A model generated the notes under the pieces. That model worked only from the letters and a program-made list of their open reading frames with translations, was not told the DNA's origin and ran no database searches. DNA of 64,000 bases, from NCBI GenBank assembly GCA_963773665.1, contig CAVZBZ010000002.1, positions 806,001-870,000 on the forward strand. Reading direction: 5' to 3'. Every line of letters begins with the position of its first letter. Positions within the stretch are counted from its first letter, which is position 1. This DNA comes from DATJLY01 sp963773665. Its GTDB lineage: Bacteria; Pseudomonadota; Alphaproteobacteria; ATCC43930; CGMCC-115725. Below, one piece after another: positions 53,340 to 62,103 of this stretch. The translations under genes were made by a program, and so were the position numbers.

Positions 53340-54839
53340 TTGCAATCCTTCGAATTGAGTGAGCCGGTGATTAACGGATTGTATATCGAGCATCCGCGCT
53401 TCGAACCCAGGACGTTCAAAGCATATCTCATTGCCGGCTTGATCGTGGCGGTCGCGACGGTGCTGCGACTGATGCTAACCCAATGGGTCGCGGGCATGCC
53501 GTTCGTGACCTTCTTTCCAGCGGTTATCGTCGCGACGTTTCTTTGCGGATCGGCGGCCGGATTCCTGGCTGCGGTCTTGTCAGCCCTGGCGGCGTGGCTC
53601 CTCATCCTCCCGTCGGAAGTCTCCTACCTTTCGATTTACCAGACGGCTCTCTTCGGCATCGGTACCGTCACCGTCGTGGCTGTGGTCGGAGTAATGAGGG
53701 CCGCCGGCGCAGATGTGCGTCGCTTGAATGAGACCCTGCGCGTCAGCGAGGGTCAATTCCGCGGTCTCCTCGAATCGGCGCCAGATGCGATGGTCATCGT
53801 CGATAAGCAGCAACGTATCGCCTTGATCAACGCCGAGACCGAGAACCTTTTCGGATATCCACGTGCAGAAATTCTGGGCAATCCGTTCGAGATGCTGCTG
53901 TCGGAGCGAAACCGAGAAAAATACCGAACGCAGGTCGCGGCGTTTACGGACGGCTCGAGGGCAACAAACTTGGGCCCGGCGATGGGACTTCGCGGGGTAC
54001 GCAAGGACGGCAAAGAGTTTCCGTTTGAAGTCAGCCTCGGCCTCCTCAAGACCGAGGCCGGCACTCTGGTTTCCAACGCCATTCGTGACGTCACCGCGCG
54101 GACGCAAATCGAGGCCGGCCTCGCAGAGGCAAGCAAAGCCAAGACGGACTTTCTCGCCCGTATGAGCCATGAACTGCGAACACCGCTCAATGCCATTATC
54201 GGATTTTCCGAAATGATCCGCGACGCGATCATCGGTCCGCTGGATGCGCGGTACAGGGAGTATGGCGGCGACATAAACGGAGCCGGTCGGCACCTGCAGA
54301 ATATCATCAACGACATTCTCGATATTTCCAAACTCGACAGCGGTCGTTTGGAGCTGCGGGATGAGATCGTGTCGATCGGCGAGACCGTTGATGCGTGCCG
54401 CCGCATCGTCGCGGCGATGGCCGAAGCTGCGGGTGTCTCGCTGTCGATCAATGTTCCCAGCTCTCTGCCGCTCATTCGCTCCGACCAGCTTCGCTTCCGG
54501 CAGATCCTGCTCAACCTCATGTCGAACGGAGTCAAATTCACGCCGGCCGGCGGCCAGGTGCGCGTGTCAGCCTCGATTGAGGCGGATGGCGCAGTCATTG
54601 CAGTGGAAGATACCGGTATCGGGATGAAAGCAGAGGACATACCGATTGCCTTAGAGCCGTTTCGCCAAATCGATGGAGCGCTAAGTCGCCGCTTCGACGG
54701 AACAGGTCTTGGCTTGCCACTGGCCAAAGCGCTCGTGGAACTGCACGGCGGCTGTTTGAATATTGAGAGCGCGCCGGGCGCAGGGACAGTGGTGCGCATT
54801 CGATTGCCGTTACAGCGCGTCAGGAATGCTGCAGCTTGA
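53340..54839 (+). CDS. Membrane sensor histidine kinase (DUF4118-type sensor, PAS, HisKA, HATPase)
   Basis: This protein of about 499 residues starts with a DUF4118-like region of about four short membrane segments (FKAYLIAGLIVAVATVLRLML to TVTVVAVVGV). A PAS domain follows (FRGLLESAPDAMVIVDKQQRI), then the phosphoacceptor box MSHELRTPLNAIIGFSEMI. The ATP-binding N box (LLNLMSNGVKFT) and G boxes (VEDTGIGM, FDGTGLGLPLAKAL) complete it. No response regulator lies next to it, so it is an orphan kinase in this window. TTG 53340 gives the longest form; several other rare starts are possible. Confidence 0.88.
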   Translation: MQSFELSEPVINGLYIEHPRFEPRTFKAYLIAGLIVAVATVLRLMLTQWVAGMPFVTFFPAVIVATFLCGSAAGFLAAVLSALAAWLLILPSEVSYLSIYQTALFGIGTVTVVAVVGVMRAAGADVRRLNETLRVSEGQFRGLLESAPDAMVIVDKQQRIALINAETENLFGYPRAEILGNPFEMLLSERNREKYRTQVAAFTDGSRATNLGPAMGLRGVRKDGKEFPFEVSLGLLKTEAGTLVSNAIRDVTARTQIEAGLAEASKAKTDFLARMSHELRTPLNAIIGFSEMIRDAIIGPLDARYREYGGDINGAGRHLQNIINDILDISKLDSGRLELRDEIVSIGETVDACRRIVAAMAEAAGVSLSINVPSSLPLIRSDQLRFRQILLNLMSNGVKFTPAGGQVRVSASIEADGAVIAVEDTGIGMKAEDIPIALEPFRQIDGALSRRFDGTGLGLPLAKALVELHGGCLNIESAPGAGTVVRIRLPLQRVRNAAA

Positions 54840-54995
54840 GCAGGACTGAGCGACGCGCTTTCCGCTAACCCGCCAGACTGCTATCGTACACGCGTCTTCC
54901 TGCTCATCAGGTCGGCTTGGCTGTCCGGCGCAATCGCCGCATCGTTCCAAGGTGTCCGTACTCATCCCGGGAATGTCGAATAAAAAGGAAGCAAC

Positions 54996-55739
54996 ATGAG
55001 AAGACTCGCTGGTACCAGCCTTGGCGCCTTCGCGATTGCGGCACTCCTGAATGCCTGCGCCATGCAGGCGCCCCCGCCCGACTATGGCGCGCTGCTCGCG
55101 GCGCCCGATCGGACCGATGCCGACAGGAAGAATGACGACCGGCGCCAAGCCGCGAAGCTCCTCGCCTTCACCGGGGTGCGGCCGGGCTGGAAGGTTCTCG
55201 ATATGGCGGCGGATGCCGGCTACAGCACCGAATTGATGGCGCGCGCCGTGGCCGCCGGCGGCACGGTCTATGGGCAGAACCCGTCTGACGCGATGCCGCG
55301 CGTCATGGATGCGTTCCTCGCGCGCATGCAGCGCCCGGCGATGAAGGACGTGGTCGACGACAGGCGCAAGTTCGACGATCCGGTGCCGCCGAACGTCACC
55401 GATCTCGACCTCGTCACCTTCTTCTTCGGGTATCACGACACGACCTATATGCAGGTCGATCGCGCCAAGATGGACAAGGCAATGTTCGATGCCTTGAAGC
55501 CGGGCGGCTATCTCGTCATCGCCGATTACGCGGCGCTTCCCGGAGCGCCGGTCACGACCGGCAAGACCTTCCATCGGCTCGACGAAAACATCGAGAAGAG
55601 CGAGGTCGAGGCGGCCGGGTTCAAGCTCGTGGACGAGGGCAATTTCCTGCGCAATCCGAACGACACGCATGACTTCATCATCTTCAATGCGAAGATCCCG
55701 ATCGACATCTTCGTCATCAAGTTCCAGAAGCCGAACTGA
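54996..55739 (+). CDS. Predicted lipoprotein with SAM-methyltransferase-like domain
   Basis: This 247-residue protein begins with a lipoprotein signal (ALLNACAMQ, with Cys at the cleavage site), placing it in the cell envelope. The body resembles class I methyltransferases (GVRPGWKVLDMAADAGYSTELMARAV, then PGGYLVIADY), in line with a COG4798-type group. The first motif reads DMAADAGYST, close to the usual DxGxG pattern. SAM is not expected outside the cytoplasm, so either the signal is not used or the domain has another role. No partner gene is evident. Confidence 0.8.
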   Translation: MRRLAGTSLGAFAIAALLNACAMQAPPPDYGALLAAPDRTDADRKNDDRRQAAKLLAFTGVRPGWKVLDMAADAGYSTELMARAVAAGGTVYGQNPSDAMPRVMDAFLARMQRPAMKDVVDDRRKFDDPVPPNVTDLDLVTFFFGYHDTTYMQVDRAKMDKAMFDALKPGGYLVIADYAALPGAPVTTGKTFHRLDENIEKSEVEAAGFKLVDEGNFLRNPNDTHDFIIFNAKIPIDIFVIKFQKPN

Positions 55740-55924
55740 AAATTGTCAAGCCGGGCCGCGAATGGGACCGGCCTGAGTGGGAAAACCCCAGGTAGGTTTG
55801 TCCATTGGGCGCGTTTCGCGCCGGCGCTTTCTTATGAGTTCATGCGCCTTTTTCGGTCGATTGAATTCGCACCGCGCGGCGCACGATAATCCCGGCCTCT
55901 CTCCGCGCCAGGTATCCTCCCTCC

Positions 55925-56740
55925 ATGCCGCCCGAACTCGTCTTTTGGCTCGCGCTTGCGACGAAGCTCGTGATCACCGCTTCGTTCGTCGTCGCCGCGA
56001 GCTGGACCGCAGAGCGCACCGGACCGCTCGTCGGCGCGATGGTGGCGACGCTGCCGATTGCGGCTGCGCCAGCTTACGTCTTCATAGCGCTCGACCATGA
56101 CGCTTCGTTCATCTCGGCAAGCGCGCTCGCGAGCCTCGACAGCACGGCGGCGACTGCCCTCTTCTGCACGCTCTACAGCGTGCTGGCGCAATCGCGGGGA
56201 CTCGTGCCGAGCCTGTCGCTGTCGCTGGGCGCGTGGATCGTCTTCGTCGCGGTGCTGCGGCCGTTGCATCTGGGTCTGCCCGCCGTTCTCGCCGTCTTTC
56301 TGTGCGTCTTCGCCGTCTGCTGGCCGGTCGCAGCACGCTTGCGGAACGCGCCGATCGTGCCGCCGATCCGGCGCTGGTACGACGTGCCGCTGCGCGCGAG
56401 CCTGGTCGCGGTGCTGGTCGCTTCGGTCGTGGGACTGAGCACGAAACTGGGGCCCACGATGACCGGGCTGCTCGCTATCTTCCCGGTGGTCCTGGTGAGC
56501 CTCGCCGTCATCTTCCATCGCCGCGTCGGCGGGCGCGGCAGCGCGGCCATCACTGCGAACGCAATCCCGGGACTTGCCGGCTATGGCGTGGCGCTGACGG
56601 CGCTGCACCTCCTCGCCGTGCCCGCCGGCACCGTGGCGGCGCTTACGGCCGCGCTCGCGATTGCTCTTCTGTGGAACCTGTCGGTGCTGCTGATCGCGCG
56701 GTCCGCTTCTCAGCGCGCCAGCGCCGCGCGGCCCAGATAG
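55925..56740 (+). CDS. Polytopic membrane protein of unknown function
   Basis: This 271-residue protein has eight or so hydrophobic stretches (ELVFWLALATKLVITASFVVAA, LVGAMVATLPIAAAPAYVF, SLSLGAWIVFVAVL, and others to the C-terminus). A recurring theme is two halves with similar Pro-bearing helices: GPLVGAMVATLPIAAAPAYV and GPTMTGLLAIFPVVLVSLAV. This suggests an inverted or direct repeat fold as in small transporters. I do not recognise the family. Its 3' end overlaps the convergent enolase gene by 31 bases. Confidence 0.75.
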   Translation: MPPELVFWLALATKLVITASFVVAASWTAERTGPLVGAMVATLPIAAAPAYVFIALDHDASFISASALASLDSTAATALFCTLYSVLAQSRGLVPSLSLSLGAWIVFVAVLRPLHLGLPAVLAVFLCVFAVCWPVAARLRNAPIVPPIRRWYDVPLRASLVAVLVASVVGLSTKLGPTMTGLLAIFPVVLVSLAVIFHRRVGGRGSAAITANAIPGLAGYGVALTALHLLAVPAGTVAALTAALAIALLWNLSVLLIARSASQRASAARPR

Positions 56741-57987
56741 CGCGCGGCGGAGCCGAGCTGCTCCTCGATGCGGATGAGCTGGTTGTACTTGGCGAGCCGG
56801 TCGGAGCGGGCGAGCGAGCCGGTCTTGATCTGGCCGCAATTGGTCGCGACGGCGAGATCGGCGATGGTCGAATCCTCGGTCTCGCCCGAGCGGTGCGACA
56901 TGACGGCGCGGTATCCGGCGCGCTGCGCGATCTCGACTGCCTCGAGCGTCTCGGTGAGCGTGCCGATCTGGTTCACCTTGATGAGGACGGCGTTGGCGAT
57001 GCCCTTCGCGATGCCGTCGCGGATGCGCGCAGGGTTGGTGACGAAATTGTCGTCGCCGACGAGCTGCAGCTTTGCGCCCAAGGCGCGCGTCAGCGCGATC
57101 CAGCCGGCCTCGTCGTCCTCGGCCATGCCGTCTTCGAGCGAGACGATCGGATAACGCTTCGCCAAGTCCTCGTAGAACCGCACCATGCCGGCGGCGTCGA
57201 GCGTCTTGCCCTCGCCCGCGAGCACATAGCGCCCGTCCTTGAAGAACTCGCTCGCCGCCGGATCGAGCGCAAGCGCCACCTGCTCGCCCGGAGTGTAGCC
57301 CGCCGCCTCGATCGCGCCGACGACGAAGCCCAAGGCCGCGTCGGCCGAGGCGAGGTTCGGCGCGAAGCCGCCTTCGTCGCCGACATTGGTGTTGTAGCCG
57401 GCATCGTGCAGGCGCTTTTTCAGCGTCTGGAACACTTCGGCGCCCATTCGCACCGCCTCGGCCAAGGACGCAGCACCCACCGGCACGATCATGAATTCCT
57501 GGAGGTCGATCGGATTGTCGGCATGGACGCCGCCATTGACGATGTTCATCATCGGCACCGGCAGCGTGCAGGCATTCGTGCCGCCGACATAGCGGTAGAG
57601 CGGCAGCCCCAGGTCCGCCGCCGCGGCGCGCGCCGCCGCAAGGCTCACGCCCAGGATGGCGTTGGCGCCGAGGCGCGCCTTGTTGGGCGTGCCGTCGAGC
57701 GCGATGAGGGCGCGGTCGAGCGCCACCTGCGCCGCAGCGTCGAAGCCGGACAGCGCGTCGAAGATTTCGCCGTTCACCGCGTCCACGGCGCGCTTCACGC
57801 CCTTGCCCTGGTATCGCGCCTTGTCGCCGTCGCGCAATTCCACCGCCTCGTGCGTGCCGGTCGAGGCGCCGGACGGCACGGCGGCGCGGCCGATGATGCC
57901 GCTTTCCAGCGTCACATCGACCTCGACCGTGGGATTGCCGCGGCTGTCCAGAATCTCGCGCGCGTGGATGTCGGCGATCTCGGTCAT
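56710..57987 (-). CDS. eno: Enolase (phosphopyruvate hydratase)
   Basis: This is the glycolytic enzyme that interconverts 2-phosphoglycerate and phosphoenolpyruvate. At 425 residues it is full length. Marks are AREILDSRGNPTVEVDV, PSGASTGTHEA, the SLEDGMAEDD metal site, the catalytic lysine in LIKVNQIGTLTETLEA, and the signature SHRSGETEDSTIADLAVA. It ends the leftward housekeeping unit, 9 bases after kdsA, as in other alphaproteobacteria. PEP made here is the substrate of the KdsA enzyme encoded just upstream. Confidence 0.98.
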   Translation of the reverse strand: MTEIADIHAREILDSRGNPTVEVDVTLESGIIGRAAVPSGASTGTHEAVELRDGDKARYQGKGVKRAVDAVNGEIFDALSGFDAAAQVALDRALIALDGTPNKARLGANAILGVSLAAARAAAADLGLPLYRYVGGTNACTLPVPMMNIVNGGVHADNPIDLQEFMIVPVGAASLAEAVRMGAEVFQTLKKRLHDAGYNTNVGDEGGFAPNLASADAALGFVVGAIEAAGYTPGEQVALALDPAASEFFKDGRYVLAGEGKTLDAAGMVRFYEDLAKRYPIVSLEDGMAEDDEAGWIALTRALGAKLQLVGDDNFVTNPARIRDGIAKGIANAVLIKVNQIGTLTETLEAVEIAQRAGYRAVMSHRSGETEDSTIADLAVATNCGQIKTGSLARSDRLAKYNQLIRIEEQLGSAARYLGRAALAR

Positions 57988-57996
57988 GATTGGCCT

Positions 57997-58836
57997 TCAC
58001 TCGGCGATTGGCCGCGCCTTCGCGATCTTGTCGAAGGCGAGGAGCGTTTCGAGAAGCGCCGGCATGTCCTTGAGCTTCACCATGTTGGGCCCGTCCGACG
58101 GCGCGCGATCCGGGTCCTGATGCGTTTCCATGAACACGGCGGCGACGCCGACCGCGACCGCGGCGCGCGCCAGCACCGGCACGAAGGCGCGCTCGCCGCC
58201 GCTGCGGTCGCCCTGGCCGCCCGGCTGCTGCACCGAGTGGGTGGCGTCGAACACCACGGGGTAGCCTGTCGCGCGCAGAACGGGGATCGCGCGCATGTCG
58301 GAGACGAGCGTGTTGTAGCCGAAGCTCGCGCCGCGCTCGCACAGGAGGATGCGCTCGTTGCCGGACCGCGCGACTTTTTCCGCGACGTTCTTCATGTCCC
58401 AGGGCGCCAGAAACTGCCCCTTCTTGATGTTGATGGCGCGCCCGGTCTTGGCCGCGGCGACCAGAAGATCGGTCTGGCGGCAGAGGAAGGCCGGAATCTG
58501 CAGCACATCGACCGCCTCGGCCACGGGCGCGCACTGCTCCGGCAGGTGCACGTCGGTCAGCACCGGGCAACCGCAGCGCTCGCGCACCTCGGCGAGGATC
58601 GGCAGGCCGTCCTCGAGCCCGAGCCCGCGCGCCCCTTCGAGCGCGGTGCGGTTCGCCTTGTCGAACGAGGTCTTGTAGATGAGCCCGATGCCGAGCCGCG
58701 CCGTCAGTTCGACCAGCGCATGGCTCATCTCGAGCGCATGCTGCCGGCTCTCGAGCGCGCACGGCCCCGCGATCAGCACAAGCGGCCGGTCGTTGCCGAG
58801 CGCGAGCTTGCCGATGGCGACGGTACGATTTTGCAT
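57997..58836 (-). CDS. kdsA: 3-deoxy-8-phosphooctulonate synthase
   Basis: This enzyme condenses arabinose-5-phosphate with PEP to make KDO-8-phosphate for lipopolysaccharide. It has 279 residues with LIAGPCALES, YKTSFDKANRTALEG, INIKKGQFLAPWDMKN, DATHSVQQPGGQGDRSGG and FMETHQDPDRAPSDGPN. ATG 58836 gives the usual start. It is 8 bases from the small upstream gene and 9 from eno, so it is part of one transcript from the pyrG side. Confidence 0.97.
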   Translation of the reverse strand: MQNRTVAIGKLALGNDRPLVLIAGPCALESRQHALEMSHALVELTARLGIGLIYKTSFDKANRTALEGARGLGLEDGLPILAEVRERCGCPVLTDVHLPEQCAPVAEAVDVLQIPAFLCRQTDLLVAAAKTGRAINIKKGQFLAPWDMKNVAEKVARSGNERILLCERGASFGYNTLVSDMRAIPVLRATGYPVVFDATHSVQQPGGQGDRSGGERAFVPVLARAAVAVGVAAVFMETHQDPDRAPSDGPNMVKLKDMPALLETLLAFDKIAKARPIAE

Positions 58837-58844
58837 TCGATTTC

Positions 58845-59234
58845 CTAATGCTGCGAGCGCGAGCGGCGGCGGAATTCTTCGAGCTCGCCCAGCATGTGCT
58901 CGCCCATGCGGCGGATCTGGTCGCGATCGAGGCGCGTCAGCTCGCGCTTCAGCGAGTCGGCAAGCGCCTGAATCTCCTCGACGACGCGCTCGATCGGCAC
59001 CTCCTCGCGGCGCAGCGACAGCTCCGATTCGATGTCGTTGGCGATGCGCTGCAACTCCCAGTTCCGCACGTCGCCGCACCATGTGCGATAGGTCTCGACC
59101 CAGCGCTGCTTGAGCTCGGACGAATCGGCCGCCGCAAGCGCGCGGCCGCGCCGCAGGTAATCCTCGGTCCGGTCAACCGATTGGCTGCGCGAGAACGAGC
59201 GAATCTCGGCGTTGAGTTTCGGGTCGTCGCTCAA
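58845..59234 (-). CDS. Small conserved-type helical protein of unknown function
   Basis: This charged protein of about 129 residues is probably mostly helical (LNAEIRSFSRSQSVDRTEDYLRRGRAL, ELKQRWVETYRTWCGDVRNWELQRIANDIESEL, ending with a Leu/Glu/Arg-rich segment) and has no signal or membrane segment. TTG 59234 is supported by GGAGG six bases upstream. It sits between pyrG and kdsA with 10- and 8-base gaps, so it is surely translated with them. I recognise no function. Confidence 0.8.
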   Translation of the reverse strand: MSDDPKLNAEIRSFSRSQSVDRTEDYLRRGRALAAADSSELKQRWVETYRTWCGDVRNWELQRIANDIESELSLRREEVPIERVVEEIQALADSLKRELTRLDRDQIRRMGEHMLGELEEFRRRSRSQH

Positions 59235-59244
59235 AAACGCCTCC

Positions 59245-60870
59245 CTAGACGAGCCGCGACTGTTCGACCGCCGCCCGGATGAACGACGTGAACAGCGGGT
59301 GCGGCTCGAACGGCCGCGACTTCAGCTCCGGATGATACTGAACGCCGATGAACCAGCGATGATCCGGAATCTCGACGATCTCGGGCAGGATGCCGTCGGG
59401 CGACATGCCGGAAAAGCGCAGGCCCGTGCGCTCGAGCCGCTCCTTGTATTCGATGTTCACCTCGTAGCGGTGGCGGTGGCGTTCGCTGATGCGCGTCGTG
59501 CCATAGATCTCGGCGACCCGGCTCCCTTCGGCGAGCACCGCCTCGTAGGCGCCCAAGCGCATCGTGCCACCCATGTCGCCGTTAGCACGGCGCCGCTCCA
59601 TCGTGTTGCCGCGCATCCATTCGGTCATGAGGCCCACGACCGGATCGGCGCACGGGCCGAACTCGGTTGAGCCGGCGCCGTTCAATCCGGCGAGATGGCG
59701 CGCCGCCTCGATCACCGCCATCTGCATGCCGAAGCAGATGCCGAAATAGGGCACGCTCTTCTCGCGCGCAAAGCGCGCCGCCTCCATCTTGCCTTCGGCG
59801 CCGCGCTCGCCGAAGCCGCCCGGCACCAGAATGCCGTGCACGCCCTCGAGCCGCTGCACCGCGTCCTTCTGCTCGAAGATCTCGCTGTCGAGCCAGTCGA
59901 GGGCGACATGGACGTTGTTGGCGATGCCGCCATGCGCCAGCGCCTCGGCCAAGGACTTGTAGCTGTCGAGCAGATGCGTGTACTTGCCGACGATGGCGAT
60001 CGAGACCGTGCCCTCGGGCTTGCGGATGCGCGTCACGATGTCGCGCCAGCGCGAAAGATCGGGCTCCTCCGCCTCGAGTCCGAAATGGCGGCACACCTCG
60101 CGATCGAAGCCCTCGGCGTGATAGGCGTTGGGCACGTCGTAGATGGTATCGACGTCGAGCGCCTGGATCACCCGCGACTCGCGCAGGTTGCAAAAGAGCG
60201 CGATCTTCTTCCGCGCGCCTTCCGGGATCGGCCGGTCGCAGCGGCAGAGCAGGATGTCGGGCTGAATCCCGACGCTCAGCAGCTCCTTCACCGAATGCTG
60301 CGTCGGCTTGGTCTTGAGCTCGTGCGCCGAGGGGATGAACGGCACGAGGCAGAGATGGACATAAAGCGCGCGCTCGCGCCCGACCTCGTTGCCGAACTGG
60401 CGGATCGCCTCGAGGAAGGGCAGGCTCTCGATGTCGCCGACCGTGCCGCCGATCTCCACCAGCACGAAATCCTCGTCGTCGAGATCGGCCGCGATGAATT
60501 CCTTGATCGTGTCGGTGACGTGCGGGATCACCTGCACCGTGGCGCCGAGATACTCGCCGCGCCGCTCGCGGCCGATCACGGTCGAATAGATGCGCCCCGT
60601 GGTGACGCTGTCGGCGCGACGCGCCGAGACGCCGGTGAAGCGCTCGTAATGGCCAAGGTCCAGATCGGTCTCGGCGCCGTCGTCGGTGACATAGACCTCG
60701 CCGTGCTGATAGGGGCTCATCGTGCCCGGATCGACGTTGATGTAGGGGTCGAACTTCCTGAGCCGCACGCGGAAGCCGCGCGCCTGCAAGAGCGCCGCGA
60801 GCGACGCCGCCGCCAGACCTTTTCCGAGGGAAGAGACCACGCCGCCGGTAATGAAGATGAACCGCGTCAT
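59245..60870 (-). CDS. pyrG: CTP synthase (glutamine hydrolysing)
   Basis: This enzyme makes CTP from UTP, ATP and glutamine. It has 541 residues, as usual. The N-terminal synthetase part has ITGGVVSSLGKGLAAASLAALL and KFDPYINVDPGTMSPYQHGEV. The C-terminal glutamine amidotransferase part has PYFGICFGMQ with the nucleophile Cys and VQYHPELKSRPFEPHPLF with the catalytic His and Glu. The ATG at 60870 follows GGAGG. CTP is also the co-substrate of RfbF in this window, a metabolic rather than genetic link. Confidence 0.98.
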   Translation of the reverse strand: MTRFIFITGGVVSSLGKGLAAASLAALLQARGFRVRLRKFDPYINVDPGTMSPYQHGEVYVTDDGAETDLDLGHYERFTGVSARRADSVTTGRIYSTVIGRERRGEYLGATVQVIPHVTDTIKEFIAADLDDEDFVLVEIGGTVGDIESLPFLEAIRQFGNEVGRERALYVHLCLVPFIPSAHELKTKPTQHSVKELLSVGIQPDILLCRCDRPIPEGARKKIALFCNLRESRVIQALDVDTIYDVPNAYHAEGFDREVCRHFGLEAEEPDLSRWRDIVTRIRKPEGTVSIAIVGKYTHLLDSYKSLAEALAHGGIANNVHVALDWLDSEIFEQKDAVQRLEGVHGILVPGGFGERGAEGKMEAARFAREKSVPYFGICFGMQMAVIEAARHLAGLNGAGSTEFGPCADPVVGLMTEWMRGNTMERRRANGDMGGTMRLGAYEAVLAEGSRVAEIYGTTRISERHRHRYEVNIEYKERLERTGLRFSGMSPDGILPEIVEIPDHRWFIGVQYHPELKSRPFEPHPLFTSFIRAAVEQSRLV

Positions 60871-60928
60871 GGACCTCCACTCTAGGCTGCAGGGCGCCGC
60901 AACGGAAGGACGATCGGCGACTCGGGGG

Positions 60929-61270
60929 CTATTTCGCGAGCGGCGCGGACGGCGCCGCAGGAGCGGCAGGCGCCGGCGCCGGCAACGCGGGCGCCCCTTG
61001 CGGCGCAGCGGGCGCCGGCTGATCGACCAGCGAATGCGGCGCGCGCTGGTTTGCGGCCAGGACGGCGAGCGTGATCGATGTCGCGAAGAAGCACGTCGCC
61101 AGCACCGCGGTGGCGCGGGTCAGGAGGTTGGCGGTCGAGCGCCCGGTCATGAAGCCCGACATACCGCCGCCGCCCATGCCGAGCGCGCCGCCCTCGCTCT
61201 TCTGCAAAAGGACGACGCCGACGAGCGCGATGGCAATCATGAGATGGACGACGAGAACGACGGTGATCAT
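60929..61270 (-). CDS. secG: Preprotein translocase subunit SecG
   Basis: This 113-residue protein has two membrane segments, the first at VVLVVHLMIAIALVGVVLLQKSEGG and the second around LLTRATAVLATCFFATSITLAVL. Between them is the GLGMGGGGMSGFMTGRSTANLLTR loop typical of SecG. It has an Ala/Pro-rich C-terminal tail (PAAPQGAPALPAPAPAAPAAP), common in this class. It lies between tpiA and pyrG on the same strand. Confidence 0.95.
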   Translation of the reverse strand: MITVVLVVHLMIAIALVGVVLLQKSEGGALGMGGGGMSGFMTGRSTANLLTRATAVLATCFFATSITLAVLAANQRAPHSLVDQPAPAAPQGAPALPAPAPAAPAAPSAPLAK

Positions 61271-61305
61271 AAGCGGCGCTTCTTAGCGGCTCGGGCGCGC
61301 GATTT

Positions 61306-62049
61306 CTAGCCGCAAGCGCGCGCGATCGCCCAGAAATCGTCAGGCTGGAGGCTCGCGCCGCCAACGAGCGCGCCATCGACATTCCTGGCCGCCATCAGCG
61401 CCTTTGCGTTGTCCGGCTTGACCGAGCCGCCATAGAGGATGCGCACATCATCGGCCGCGGCGACCTTCCGGGCGAGCGCCGCGCGGATATGGGCGTGCAC
61501 TTCCTCGACCTGGGCTACGGTCGGCGTGCGCCCGGTGCCGATCGCCCAGACCGGCTCGTAGGCGATCGCAAGCTCGGCGGGCGGAATCCCTTCGGGTAGC
61601 GAGTGCGCGAGCTGGCGCCCGACAATCTCCAGCGTGCGGCCGCCGTCGCGCTCGGCCAGGCTCTCGCCGATGCACAGGACGAGCGCGAGCCCCGCGCGCC
61701 GCGCCGCCGCGCATTTTGCGCGGACAGCCTCGTCGCTTTCGCCGTGCTCGGCGCGGCGCTCGGAATGGCCGAGGATGACGAAGCGGCAGCCGGCATCCTT
61801 CAGCATCGGCGCGCTCACATCGCCGGTATGCGCGCCCTTGTCGGCGGCATGGCAATCCTGCCCGCCGAGCGCGATGCCGCTGCCGACCAGCGCCTCGGCC
61901 GCCGCCGCGAGCGCGGTCGCCGGCGGACAGACCAGAAGGTCGCACGAAGGCGGCTCCGCCCTGGCCCGCGCAACGAGCGCCGCGACCAGCGCAACCGCGT
62001 CGCGCTGCAGCCCATTCATCTTCCAATTGCCGGCGCAGAGCTTTCGCAT
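61306..62049 (-). CDS. tpiA: Triosephosphate isomerase
   Basis: This glycolytic enzyme interconverts dihydroxyacetone phosphate and glyceraldehyde-3-phosphate. It has 247 residues. The N-terminal lysine lies in AGNWKMNG, the catalytic His in ILGHSERR, the catalytic Glu in AYEPVWAIGTGRTPT, and the phosphate-binding loops in ILYGGSVKPDNA and GALVGGASL. It begins the leftward housekeeping unit and is divergent from the SDR gene with about 54 bases between starts. Confidence 0.97.
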   Translation of the reverse strand: MRKLCAGNWKMNGLQRDAVALVAALVARARAEPPSCDLLVCPPATALAAAAEALVGSGIALGGQDCHAADKGAHTGDVSAPMLKDAGCRFVILGHSERRAEHGESDEAVRAKCAAARRAGLALVLCIGESLAERDGGRTLEIVGRQLAHSLPEGIPPAELAIAYEPVWAIGTGRTPTVAQVEEVHAHIRAALARKVAAADDVRILYGGSVKPDNAKALMAARNVDGALVGGASLQPDDFWAIARACG

Positions 62050-62103
62050 GGCCCGTATCCTAGCATGATGCTATCCAAGTGCGGATCGGACAGGAGGGCG
62101 GCG

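Noticed and set aside
55832..58762. A 976-codon leftward frame, Arg-rich
   Set aside because: It lies in an alternative frame over kdsA and eno and antisense to the membrane protein; its composition is typical of GC-rich shadow frames.
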